From JAWXBR01 sp034440235 (GTDB lineage: Bacteria > Bacteroidota > Ignavibacteria > Kapaibacteriales > Kapaibacteriaceae), in the NCBI GenBank assembly GCA_034440235.1, contig JAWXBR010000017.1:15311-79310 (forward strand): 64,000 nt of DNA, given 5' to 3'. The notes under the pieces were generated by a model. The model saw nothing but the letters and a program-made list of their open reading frames with translations, did not search any database and had not been told where the DNA came from. This document shows positions 44,063 to 51,451 of the stretch, in pieces (position 1 is the first letter of the stretch; every line of letters starts with the position of its first letter). Position numbers and translations under genes: made by a program.

Positions 44063-44973
44063 GTTTAGCATACACCGACCCGGCTGGATTTGAGGCAATG
44101 GTTCTGCTTTTGCCCATGGAGAACCGTGCGTTACGCATTGCAAGGGACGTATCGGACCTATGCTTCGAGTTGGCGGAAGCTAAACAGCAGCCCGGCTTGC
44201 ACGATCCCAGTTTGATAAACTTCGCATACGACCATCCCGAAGGTGTGGCTCCGAATCGGTTGTATATGCAGTTCGCTTTGCTTCGAGCATACTGTGATGA
44301 AGATGGCGCGTCGCTTACCGGGTTTGATCGTATGAAGGTACGACACACGATTCGGCACTACGTACGAATGTTCAATGCCTGCCAATACGCGATAACCTTG
44401 AATATCGAGCAATGGGCCGCGGTGGGCTTCCCCGACGATTGGACGCCTCCAGATCAAACAATCACACTTGCTTCCATAGGTCCACATCATCAAGGTGAAA
44501 AACCGCTCGTGATAGGCAGCGAGACACAACAGGCGATTTCAGATGAGATGGACGTTTCAATTGGAACCGTCAACCTGATCGTGAACGCTCCCAATTTCAA
44601 TCTTCAGCATTCACCAACCCCTAGCCCCTTTGAAAAGTTGAAAATTGAAAGTGATGCGATGGACGAAGCAACACCCGGCGCATATGCAAATCCACAGTTG
44701 AAAGTGTCGCTAGCAGCGTTGTGTGTTTGGTGGAAGCAGCGGGACCACGTTTACATGAATTCGGGAGGATTTGACGGATTGTACTCTTGGGTCGTCGAAC
44801 AACAGATACTTAACTCCCAAGGCACCACCATTACGAAGGCCTCACTCAACACAAAGTGGAACGGAAGCAGCGACGTTGGTACTACACCTGAGGGAAAGCG
44901 TCGAATTGCACCTTGGTCCGACCACTTTGCCAATCTAGACAGGCGTTGGCCACCTTCTAACGAAACGACCTGA
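44059..44973 (+). CDS. Element protein of unknown function containing a copied HTH segment
   Basis: 304 residues, not recognised overall. The ATG overlaps the integrase stop. Residues about 156-208 are encoded by a 159-bp segment almost identical to the end of the ATPase gene 2 kb downstream, including QQAISDEMDVSIGTVNLIVN, but without the first helix of that HTH. The part after it (SLAALCVWWKQRDHVYMNSG and AWSDHFANLDRRWPP-like ending) and the part before look unrelated to the ATPase. The segment is probably a recent insertion by recombination, so the HTH here may not work. Confidence 0.65.
   Translation: MSLAYTDPAGFEAMVLLLPMENRALRIARDVSDLCFELAEAKQQPGLHDPSLINFAYDHPEGVAPNRLYMQFALLRAYCDEDGASLTGFDRMKVRHTIRHYVRMFNACQYAITLNIEQWAAVGFPDDWTPPDQTITLASIGPHHQGEKPLVIGSETQQAISDEMDVSIGTVNLIVNAPNFNLQHSPTPSPFEKLKIESDAMDEATPGAYANPQLKVSLAALCVWWKQRDHVYMNSGGFDGLYSWVVEQQILNSQGTTITKASLNTKWNGSSDVGTTPEGKRRIAPWSDHFANLDRRWPPSNETT
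44524..44682 (+). repeat. 159-bp direct repeat, copy 1
   Basis: Differs from copy 2 (46534-46692) at four positions by eye. It is in the same reading frame as the HTH region of the ATPase gene. Confidence 0.9.
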
Positions 44974-45056
44974 AAAATTCCAACGCGTTGTCAACGCGTT
45001 AACCTTACCACATCCTTGCATTCTTGCCTTTGAGTTTCATAACAAAAGGAAAGATC

Positions 45057-45347
45057 ATGCAACAGACAGTGGTCATCGCGACCGAAGAAATTCTCGACTC
45101 GATAAAGCAAACGATCCAACAAGAGTTTGCGCTCGCTAGAAACCATAGGCCTAACGCCCTCACTTCTAGCACTTCGGTAGCCAAGGCTCTGACCTTCGCA
45201 GACGTTGCCCGACGGCTTCGCATATCAGCCCCGACCTTACGGGCCATGCTCAAACGAGGAGACATAGAGGCCTTTCGCGTTGGCTCGAATTGGCGTATCA
45301 CAGAAGATGCTCTAACCACGTACCAAAGTGGCAAGGGGGCAGCATGA
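45057..45347 (+). CDS. Excisionase-family HTH protein
   Basis: 96 residues from the ATG at 45057, chosen because AAAAGGA lies 6-12 bp upstream. The C-terminal half is a MerR-like/excisionase HTH: LTFADVARRLRISAPTLRAM followed by LKRGDIEAFRVGSNWRITED. The N-terminal half (VVIATEEILDSIKQTIQQEF) is helical, as in other Bacteroidota excisionase-type proteins. It probably acts as the recombination directionality factor or as a regulator of the element. Its stop overlaps the next start (ATGA). Confidence 0.82.
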   Translation: MQQTVVIATEEILDSIKQTIQQEFALARNHRPNALTSSTSVAKALTFADVARRLRISAPTLRAMLKRGDIEAFRVGSNWRITEDALTTYQSGKGAA

Positions 45348-45562
45348 CAACCGAAGAAATGGCCCAATTGTTTGTTGCTTCTGTGTTAGCCGGAGACATT
45401 GAGACGGTACTGCGCTTGATAAACGAGCTTATGGCTCGTATACGAGCGCTCGAAGGGCGAATACGAATGATGGAAAGTCGGGTTGTCACTGCCACCAATG
45501 GAGACCGTGACCGAGGCACGAGAGCCGATCTTTTGAAGCGTTATGGGAAGCCACTCCGATGA
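45344..45562 (+). CDS. Small helical protein of unknown function
   Basis: 72 residues from the ATG at 45344, overlapping the stop of the excisionase-like gene. It is mostly helical with a probable coiled coil (LINELMARIRALEGRIRMME) and a basic end (DLLKRYGKPLR). The stop overlaps the ATPase start (ATGA), so it is translated in series with its neighbours. No family recognised. Confidence 0.6.
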   Translation: MTTEEMAQLFVASVLAGDIETVLRLINELMARIRALEGRIRMMESRVVTATNGDRDRGTRADLLKRYGKPLR

Positions 45563-46812
45563 GTGAGCCGACACCGAACTATGTCGAACAATTCGACGCG
45601 TTCCCACAAAGCGCAAAGGATGCGATTGTCAACCGCGCACTCGATATGGGCATTGGTTCTATGGAGCCTGCGCACGGCATCGAAGTGTTACACAACCTTG
45701 GTGACGTTCGGCAGCACTGCAAAGCAATATCGTGGGCGTGGCCGCATTGGATCGGCAATGGCTTACCGACGCTGATTGTTGCTGCACCGGGCATCGGAAA
45801 AAGTACGTTGGCGTTATGCCTCGCACACTGTGTGTATGCGGGCACACCGTGGCCGGATGGTACACCCAACACCACAACACAAGGGCAGACGCTATGGATC
45901 GAAACGGAAGCGGGACATAGGATGCACGTAGACCGTGCCGAACGGTTTTGCATTCCGGACGAAGCCGTCGTGTTCGCAGCCAGGTTCGATGAGACTGTAT
46001 CCTTTACAGACAAGGAATTTTGCGAACGCGTCATGACCTATGCGTTGCATGATACCATACGCATGATTGTCATTGACTCACTTTCGGGCTGGAGCAGCGG
46101 AGACGAGAATAGTACAACTGCGGGTGATCCTATGAAGTTTACAGGGTTGCTAAGTCAGCGTTCGGGAAAGCCAACACTTGTTGTGCATCACTTGTCGAAG
46201 GTTGGTTGGTCGTCCGATGTAGACAACCCGCCGACCCTCGCCAATGTACGTGGTGCAGGCGCAATCGTACAGCACTCTCGCATTGTAGTGGTGATAGATG
46301 CACCATTCAAGGACGAACCCGACTTGCTACGGCTGACCGTCATCAAAAACAACTACGGAAGTGAACGACCGAGTATTGGTGTTCGACTCCAAAGCAACCG
46401 ACTAGAAGCGTTCGACCTTCGATCAGCAATTCGCGAAGCTTCACAGTACAACGCAGACAACCCGAGCCAATCGGCAAAGGCCAAGCGAGCAACCCGAGAT
46501 GCTCGTATCCGAGAATTGTATCAGCAAGGCGTCACACAACAGGCGATTTCAGATGAGATGGACGTTTCAATTGGAACCGTCAACCGGATCGTGAACGCTC
46601 CCAATTTCAATCTTCAACATTCACCAACCCCTAGCCCCTTGGAAAAGTTGAAAATTGAAAGTGATGCGATGGCCGAAGCAACACCCGGCGCAATCGACTT
46701 TTACAGCGAACCTCTCCGTATTCCGGGGCTGAATGACACACCCAATCCGTTCGACGTCGTAGACACGTTCGATACGCAGCGCAGACAGTACAGCAATCAA
46801 GGGGTGAACTAA
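45559..46812 (+). CDS. RecA-fold ATPase (RepA/AAA_25-like) with C-terminal HTH
   Basis: 417 residues. The Walker A motif IVAAPGIGKSTLALCLAH has K81; Walker B RMIVIDSLSGWSS has D173; TLVVHHLSKVGWS is the third strand typical of RepA-like replicative helicases. Residues about 313-346 form an HTH of the resolvase type (IRELYQQGVTQQAISDEMDV). Such proteins usually drive replication of plasmids, phages or islands, which suggests the element can replicate after excision. Start and stop overlap neighbours (ATGA, TAATG). Confidence 0.85.
   Translation: MSEPTPNYVEQFDAFPQSAKDAIVNRALDMGIGSMEPAHGIEVLHNLGDVRQHCKAISWAWPHWIGNGLPTLIVAAPGIGKSTLALCLAHCVYAGTPWPDGTPNTTTQGQTLWIETEAGHRMHVDRAERFCIPDEAVVFAARFDETVSFTDKEFCERVMTYALHDTIRMIVIDSLSGWSSGDENSTTAGDPMKFTGLLSQRSGKPTLVVHHLSKVGWSSDVDNPPTLANVRGAGAIVQHSRIVVVIDAPFKDEPDLLRLTVIKNNYGSERPSIGVRLQSNRLEAFDLRSAIREASQYNADNPSQSAKAKRATRDARIRELYQQGVTQQAISDEMDVSIGTVNRIVNAPNFNLQHSPTPSPLEKLKIESDAMAEATPGAIDFYSEPLRIPGLNDTPNPFDVVDTFDTQRRQYSNQGVN
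46534..46692 (+). repeat. 159-bp direct repeat, copy 2 (HTH end of the ATPase gene)
   Basis: Contains the HTH and linker of the ATPase gene. It is preceded there by an intact first helix, so this copy is likely the source. Confidence 0.9.
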
Positions 46813-47291
46813 TGCCCAGACCCCTTACAACCGTGAACGAACGGCTCGTTGAAACGCTCGCAAAACATCACCTTACGACCAAGGAAATTGCCTACGTCAT
46901 CGGCTGTTCGGTTACGACGTTGAACCATCGTTTCCGTTCAACTATTGACCGTGGAAGGGCTTTGGCGGTCGTAAACCTACGAGAGATGCAATGGAAATCA
47001 GCGATGCGGGGCAACGTCCGTATGCTCATACACTTAGGAAAGCATACGTTAGGGCAGACAGAACAGGGCTTGCGGACTCGCACCGACTACGCTAGTACCA
47101 TTGGCGACTCGGAGGGCATCGTGCTGGATCGGAGGCGACAACGAACCGACAAACCGGACAACGAAGCGGACGAAATGACAGTTGCACCCCTACCGACAGA
47201 ACCGGAAGCACCGCACAAAACCCCGCAAATACTGCCTTTTGTTACATGGGAAACAGAGGAATACGAGCCAATGGTTGCCAATTTTAAGTAA
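46812..47291 (+). CDS. Terminase-small-subunit-like HTH protein
   Basis: 159 residues. The N-terminal HTH (LTTKEIAYVIGCSVTTLNHR) is followed by RALAVVNLREMQWKSAMRGN and VRMLIHLGKHTLGQTEQ. That order, HTH then MQW..A..GN..M.I.LGK..LGQ, is the pattern of many small phage proteins annotated as terminase small subunits. A tail of about 70 residues is acidic and proline-rich. In a satellite such a protein could redirect helper packaging; a plain transcription factor is the alternative. The start overlaps the ATPase stop (TAATG). Confidence 0.65.
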   Translation: MPRPLTTVNERLVETLAKHHLTTKEIAYVIGCSVTTLNHRFRSTIDRGRALAVVNLREMQWKSAMRGNVRMLIHLGKHTLGQTEQGLRTRTDYASTIGDSEGIVLDRRRQRTDKPDNEADEMTVAPLPTEPEAPHKTPQILPFVTWETEEYEPMVANFK

Positions 47292-47499
47292 GTGGTTATA
47301 TTCTATACACTTACGTTTTTTGCACCTGTTAAATAACGTATGTTATGTAAACTAGAAACGAGATTCATTGCTTAATGGCGGGTTGCTCACAATTAGGTCA
47401 AGTCCTGAACAAGCCCGCCAAAAAAAGTATCGAGTTTTTCATATCATTCTAACTTGCATTGTGCTAGTCCCCGTTTGTTCGTAGCGGGACTCGTGATTG
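47292..47499. other. Noncoding stretch after the terminase-like gene
   Basis: No gene seen. At about 47382-47423 GGCGGG and CCCGCC lie 25-30 bases apart and are followed by AAAAAAA, a weak hairpin. The rest may be the end region of a decayed insertion sequence. Confidence 0.4.
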
Positions 47500-47651
47500 T
47501 CAGTTGATAGAAAAGTTTGTGAGTTGTGCAGTCGATGATAGAACTTGAGGCAACGATATGTTGTTCTTCCGTAAGTACTCAGCAGGCGATACGTAGCCGA
47601 CCCCGCTGTGAATGCGTTTGTGATTGTAGAACTGCACCCATCGTGTGAAAA
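47500..47651 (-). pseudogene. 3' remnant of an IS3-family transposase
   Basis: The minus-strand frame reads ...FTRWVQFYNHKRIHSG then VGYVSPAEYLRKNN and runs to a TGA at 47500-47502. W..(F)YN..R.HS..GY.SP.EY is the very end of the IS3-type integrase core. Only about 50 residues remain; the DDE residues and the rest of the element are missing. The similarity stops right at the stop codon of the TM2 gene. Confidence 0.75.
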
Positions 47652-47981
47652 TTATGCTGTTCCAAGAATAATATTCCGTGCCGTCTCAAGATTAGCCTCT
47701 TTTGCCCTAGCGTTAGCACGGACAATTTCGATAACCCACCAGATCATTAATCCGCCGCCAGTCACGATATAGAGTAACCACATACCGATCTTACCGAAAT
47801 AGAGGAATGGGAGACCAAAGATTGCCAAAACAAGCGCAACGGTTCCGCTCTTTTTCTTGCTAGACCATTGCTGGTATACCATACCTTGTTTTTCAGGCGT
47901 CAACTTGTTGAAGTGTGGCATTACTTCCATTGGTAAATCTGTATACATATACTCACCCTCGTTGTGGTTGGAAGACTGCAT
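47652..47981 (-). CDS. TM2-domain membrane protein
   Basis: 109 residues with a soluble N-terminal part (FNKLTPEKQGMVYQQWSSKK) and two membrane segments in the TM2 pattern: VALVLAIFGLPFLYFGKIGM and WLLYIVTGGGLMIWWVIEIV. An alternative start is the ATG giving MYTDLPMEV. It is the only intact gene of the element on the minus strand, next to attR, so it looks like cargo. Function of TM2 proteins is poorly known. Confidence 0.75.
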   Translation of the reverse strand: MQSSNHNEGEYMYTDLPMEVMPHFNKLTPEKQGMVYQQWSSKKKSGTVALVLAIFGLPFLYFGKIGMWLLYIVTGGGLMIWWVIEIVRANARAKEANLETARNIILGTA

Positions 47982-48153
47982 TCTGCAAGTCTCGAAAATC
48001 CTAACGAGAGCAAACTAGCAATTTGAAGCGCGTTTTGAAATAGCCAGTAGTTGGTATTTCCTCCGCTGTCAGAGTGCAACCATCTGAGTAGTTGCCCTTA
48101 CTTTGTTGCCCTTACTTCCGACGCAACGTGTAAACAGGCGCTTTCGAGCGGTC

Positions 48154-48186
48154 GTTCAAGTCCCCTTCTCCGCACACAGTAGTTTT
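48154..48186 (+). repeat. attR: 33-bp direct repeat
   Basis: Exact copy of the tRNA-Leu 3' end and flank found at 42472-42504. Upstream bases do not form the rest of a tRNA, so this is the element-chromosome junction. Confidence 0.9.
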
Positions 48187-48224
48187 TACGGGTTTCTAGG
48201 TAATGGGTTAAAGTCTTACGAATC

Positions 48225-48260
48225 AAGGCCTTGCGTCAAATAGGATGCAGGGCCTTTTTT
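48225..48260 (+). terminator. Rho-independent terminator beyond attR
   Basis: A 10-bp stem (48225-48234 with 48247-48256, one G-T pair) is followed by TTTTTT. It is probably the original terminator of tRNA-Leu before the element inserted. Confidence 0.7.
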
Positions 48261-48326
48261 CATACATTTTACCCCTATTAGTCTATCTGGCCTATCTTCC
48301 CATGATTTGCGCAAACAGGAGCTTCG

Positions 48327-48824
48327 ATGAAAACACTATTGGTGCTGCTAATGTGCTGTCTGACGATGCAAGCACAGAATGAAGTCGAATTTTTGACTAC
48401 GAGGCTACCGTTCTACACCAACACCCCGTGTGAGATGATGCTGGCCCCTTGGGGAGCAACGACACAAGAAGTGATGAAACGGGCGAAGAAGGCTAGGTTG
48501 ACCTTTGTGAGCAAGGAGCACCACGATAGTACCACCTCACTGACCTATCGCAAAGGAAGGCTTGTTGTGGGTTTTGAGATTGATGACAAAAAAGGCTACT
48601 GGATTGTGGGGGCTTCGTTGAAGGCTCTGGATGCAGAAGACGCACAAATACTGGTAGACCTAGCGTCACAGTACCTACAGGTTGCGTATGCTGGCCCGGA
48701 GCACCAAGGTGAATGGACGCAGGAATGCAAGGATGGTACGGTGTACGCTACGTGTACGTTAGGTGAAAGCTGGCCTGAAGTCTACGCGATCTATACCGCA
48801 AAATGGAGTAAACGGAGAAGTTGA
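48327..48824 (+). CDS. Small secreted protein of unknown function
   Basis: 165 residues beginning with a short signal peptide (MKTLLVLLMCCLTMQAQ). The mature part has regular alternating beta and helix segments (RLTFVSKEHHDSTTSLTYRK, AEDAQILVDLASQYLQVAY) and three cysteines. No family recognised. It stands alone just outside attR, so it belongs to the chromosome rather than the element. Confidence 0.65.
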   Translation: MKTLLVLLMCCLTMQAQNEVEFLTTRLPFYTNTPCEMMLAPWGATTQEVMKRAKKARLTFVSKEHHDSTTSLTYRKGRLVVGFEIDDKKGYWIVGASLKALDAEDAQILVDLASQYLQVAYAGPEHQGEWTQECKDGTVYATCTLGESWPEVYAIYTAKWSKRRS

Positions 48825-48880
48825 AACTGTTGCGTTTGAGGGTGACCTTTTTTCGTTTGCGTTGAGTTGATCGGTATACG

Positions 48881-49006
48881 TCAAGGGTAGAAGCGCAGTC
48901 CGACTGCGGCTTCTACGTCAACACAGACCACAGGACTAAAGCCGATGACGGGTGCAAGTTCGACGAAGATTTCAAGTGGACTTCTCAACGTCTTCACGTA
49001 GTATAT
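48881..49006 (-). pseudogene. Possible C-terminal remnant of an outer-membrane protein
   Basis: The minus-strand frame reads YYVKTLRSPLEIFVELAP then VIGFSPVVCVDVEAAVGL and RFYP before a TGA at 48881-48883. The pattern PLEIFxELAPVIGFSP...GLRFYx is familiar as the end of small outer-membrane barrels. No start or upstream part is seen. A near-perfect hairpin (48887-48915) lies within it. The rest of the 282-bp gap to the next gene shows no feature. Confidence 0.45.
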
Positions 49007-49106
49007 TTGTTTAGTATAAAAAAACCGACCGGCCAACATCCCAAAGGCAGACGTCGACCGATCGTGGCAGGGAGACGGATGCCGTCTTTCCTTAGGCTAG
49101 AAAGAT

Positions 49107-49823
49107 CTACTTGCGACGCAGCTTTAGGGCACCCCAAAAGCGATCGCGCAGTTGACCTTTTAGATTAACATCTTTTGGATCGAGTAGTTTACCGCCAAAG
49201 CGAAACGCAAAAACGGGATCGAAGTTCAGCACGACGTTGGTGGTGCTTGATGCCGTGACTTCAATGTATGGTTCGAATTTTATCCAGAGGTTTGAAGTCT
49301 GATCGTCGGTCCAAGTAAAGTCTTCAGGTACACCGTTTACATACAGGGTACCGTCGACGATAAGAGTGATGCGCTCAGGTTCGGCAAACGGACCAAATGT
49401 TGCGTCGCTTCTGTAAGTCAAAGCTTCGTTGCTATTGAATTTGTGCATCTCAAGCTTAATCTTTTCATAACGCCCCACTGGGATTGGTGTTGAAAAGATG
49501 GTTGAGACCTTGTTACGTGTGAAATCGATAACTGCAGGACCTACCTTTACGTCCTTACCCTTGTTGTCATCTTCCCCATCTTCTGCTGTGTGCAGTTTGA
49601 TACGGGAAATAAGGATGCGGGTACGATTAACACGCAAGCTGTCTATGACGCGAAAGCCATCAACACTAGGATCTGACTGCTCACCTGCTACAGTAACCGT
49701 GTTCGATGATACTTCTGTCTCCATTACTAAACGAGGTTCGTCGTTAGGGTCTGTACCGTTACAAGATGACAGAAATACAAGTGCGGTGAGTGTTACAACC
49801 AATGCTAATAATTTGCTGGACAT
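49107..49823 (-). CDS. Lipoprotein, DUF4382-like
   Basis: 238 residues with a lipoprotein signal (LLALVVTLTALVFLSSC, lipobox LSSC). The body has SLRVNRTRILISRIKLHTAE, VGPAVIDFTRNKVSTIFSTPIPVGRYEKIKLEMHKF-type sequence and a late beta region (NVVLNFDPVFAFRFGG). The pattern of a sandwich ending in P.G.Y..I...I resembles DUF4382-type lipoproteins. It is the last gene of the minus-strand envelope cluster, 95 bp after the FAD gene. Confidence 0.6.
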   Translation of the reverse strand: MSSKLLALVVTLTALVFLSSCNGTDPNDEPRLVMETEVSSNTVTVAGEQSDPSVDGFRVIDSLRVNRTRILISRIKLHTAEDGEDDNKGKDVKVGPAVIDFTRNKVSTIFSTPIPVGRYEKIKLEMHKFNSNEALTYRSDATFGPFAEPERITLIVDGTLYVNGVPEDFTWTDDQTSNLWIKFEPYIEVTASSTTNVVLNFDPVFAFRFGGKLLDPKDVNLKGQLRDRFWGALKLRRK

Positions 49824-49918
49824 AGTTCTTGCTCTTCAATGTGGTTGTAATTGGAGGGTTCGACACGCATGTATGCGGACGGGTTCCATTGCTGTTGAAG
49901 GACGCAGTCTACCCAGCT

Positions 49919-51448
49919 TTAGCCTAATTGCAAGACTTTACGAGCGGCAATTGCGCCGTTTTCTATTGCATTTTCGATTGCTGGTGACGCGTCACAATCG
50001 GTGTTTGCAAATACAATTCTGCCGTCAGCAGCAGCAGCAGTCTGTGCGACTCCGCTGTGCGAACCTGGTGACGGAATAATAAGTCCGTGACCCCAACCCC
50101 AACAGTATACGTCGGTAATCGATGCTTGCTGTTCAACTGTCAGCTGCTGTGAGAATTCTGCAACAACTTCATTTGCTCTCGCAGCAAATTTTTCGTCGTC
50201 TTGTAACAACGACCTATCGCCCCGTGTAATCGGTACGAACAACGAAGAAACATTTTTGTCGAGTGTGCTGCCAACTACACTATTTGGGTTGATGACATCG
50301 GTGTAACCCTTGGCATTCAAATGCCACGTGTCATACATGTCGGGCTTAACTAACGGCTTATCAGACACCACGTGTAGCGTTGCAAACGGAGAGTACGAAA
50401 GCGAGCGGCATGCTGCTGACCGCTCGGAAGAAGAATCGGACAGCAAATACGGTACCTGAAACTTCGGCGCTGCAATTACGACGGCCCCTGCCTGACATCG
50501 CACGACGTCGCCATGAACGTCTACACAGTCTACGACTACCCCCGCAGCCAACTGTGATATGCGTACAGCAAGCATGTCTACATGTACGTCATGTAATACC
50601 GATGCAAGCCCCGTGCTTAATGCAGATGTACCGCCTGAGAATGTATAACGCGGCGTGTCGAACGACGGTCCAAACTCTGATATATAAAAATTTAACAAAC
50701 AGAATGTATTGACGTCGCCTAGCGAACCTCCCATGGCCGACCTTGCGTATGCGTCGAGAATACGTACGAGCGTTGGTGAGTTGAAGCCACGCACATATTG
50801 TTCTGCGGACACATCGTACTGCTGCAAATCTTTTGGAAGTACAGAAGGCAACGGATACGAAGGCACGTTATCACCCATGGCAATAAGGCTGTCACGAAAG
50901 CGCATCATGCCTTCGCCGTCTTCTTTCGATTTCGCGACCGATCGAATGCCACTGTCGGACCATAGGTCGGTAACTACATCGGTGCCGGCGAAGACGTAGC
51001 CATCTTCTGGACAAAGTTGCGCCTTGACCCCTGCCATCTCAAGCGCCGATTGCACAGCTTCGGTTTTCTCCACGAAGTACACAGAGCCGACGGGTACTTG
51101 TCCGTGCGCAAGCTTCGCACTCACCGCTGCTCCGCCAGTTCTGTACTCCGCTTCAACGAGCATGACATGTTTGCCCTGCTTCTCGAGCAACGCTGCTGCC
51201 GTAAGCCCAGACAATCCTGCGCCAACTACAATAACATCTGCGGTAAGGGTCCGAGAAGGGGCTCCGAGCGCCTTGCGCTCGCGTACATATGCATGTGCAC
51301 GCAAGAACTGTGGTGTTGCAGTTCGAATGCGAGTGCCTGGTTCGATGAGCTTAATCGATGATGGTCGTTCACAGCCTCCGAACGATGTTAAGTACACCGC
51401 TCCAGAGCCCATCATGATGGTTCGGATGAAATCCCGACGTGACGCCAC
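49919..51448 (-). CDS. FAD-dependent amine-oxidase-like oxidoreductase with Tat-type signal
   Basis: 509 residues starting at GTG. The N-terminus SRRDFIRTIMMGSGAVYLTS is Tat-like, followed by GGC, so it may be exported folded. The dinucleotide-binding motif VIVVGAGLSGLTAAALLEKQ near residue 75 and VMLVEAE identify a flavin amine-oxidase/phytoene-desaturase-type fold. The C-terminal GRIVFANTDCDASPAIENAI is the usual FAD-binding end. The substrate is unknown. The start follows a three-unit 20-bp repeat after the DUF1501 gene. Confidence 0.8.
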   Translation of the reverse strand: MASRRDFIRTIMMGSGAVYLTSFGGCERPSSIKLIEPGTRIRTATPQFLRAHAYVRERKALGAPSRTLTADVIVVGAGLSGLTAAALLEKQGKHVMLVEAEYRTGGAAVSAKLAHGQVPVGSVYFVEKTEAVQSALEMAGVKAQLCPEDGYVFAGTDVVTDLWSDSGIRSVAKSKEDGEGMMRFRDSLIAMGDNVPSYPLPSVLPKDLQQYDVSAEQYVRGFNSPTLVRILDAYARSAMGGSLGDVNTFCLLNFYISEFGPSFDTPRYTFSGGTSALSTGLASVLHDVHVDMLAVRISQLAAGVVVDCVDVHGDVVRCQAGAVVIAAPKFQVPYLLSDSSSERSAACRSLSYSPFATLHVVSDKPLVKPDMYDTWHLNAKGYTDVINPNSVVGSTLDKNVSSLFVPITRGDRSLLQDDEKFAARANEVVAEFSQQLTVEQQASITDVYCWGWGHGLIIPSPGSHSGVAQTAAAADGRIVFANTDCDASPAIENAIENGAIAARKVLQLG

Positions 51449-51451
51449 TAT

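Larger units (their letters stand above)
42472..48186 (+). mobile_element. 5.7-kb integrative element in tRNA-Leu, phage-satellite-like
   Basis: Bounded by 33-bp direct repeats whose starts are 5682 bp apart. Contents: tyrosine integrase, unknown protein with a copied HTH segment, excisionase-like protein, small coiled protein, RecA-fold ATPase with HTH, terminase-small-subunit-like protein, IS3 remnant and TM2 protein. The first six genes are co-directional and all but one are stop-start overlapped. No capsid, portal, tail, large terminase, relaxase or conjugation gene is present. Size and content recall minimal phage-inducible islands; dependence on a helper phage is inferred. Confidence 0.88.
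47982..48326. other. Spacer holding arm repeats, attR and a terminator
   Basis: No gene seen. It contains two TGCCCTTACT repeats (48093-48102, 48107-48116), attR and, outside the element, a strong hairpin terminator. Confidence 0.6.

Noticed and set aside
47382..47423. Intrinsic terminator or IS end after the terminase-like gene
   Set aside because: GGCGGG and CCCGCC are followed by A rather than T on the plus strand and the loop is long; evidence too weak to call.
42472..48186. Complete prophage or conjugative element
   Set aside because: No capsid, tail, portal, large terminase, relaxase or type IV secretion genes are present and the size is only 5.7 kb.
49002..49009. TATATTTG promoter-like box on the plus strand
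   Set aside because: No plus-strand gene follows for many kilobases; it lies in the outer-membrane protein remnant and is probably chance.
49837..49890. Micro-ORF (MEPVRIHACRTLQLQPH) between the FAD and lipoprotein genes
   Set aside because: Its start is about 28 bp from the FAD stop and its end about 14 bp from the next start; no overlap or repeat supports coupling.
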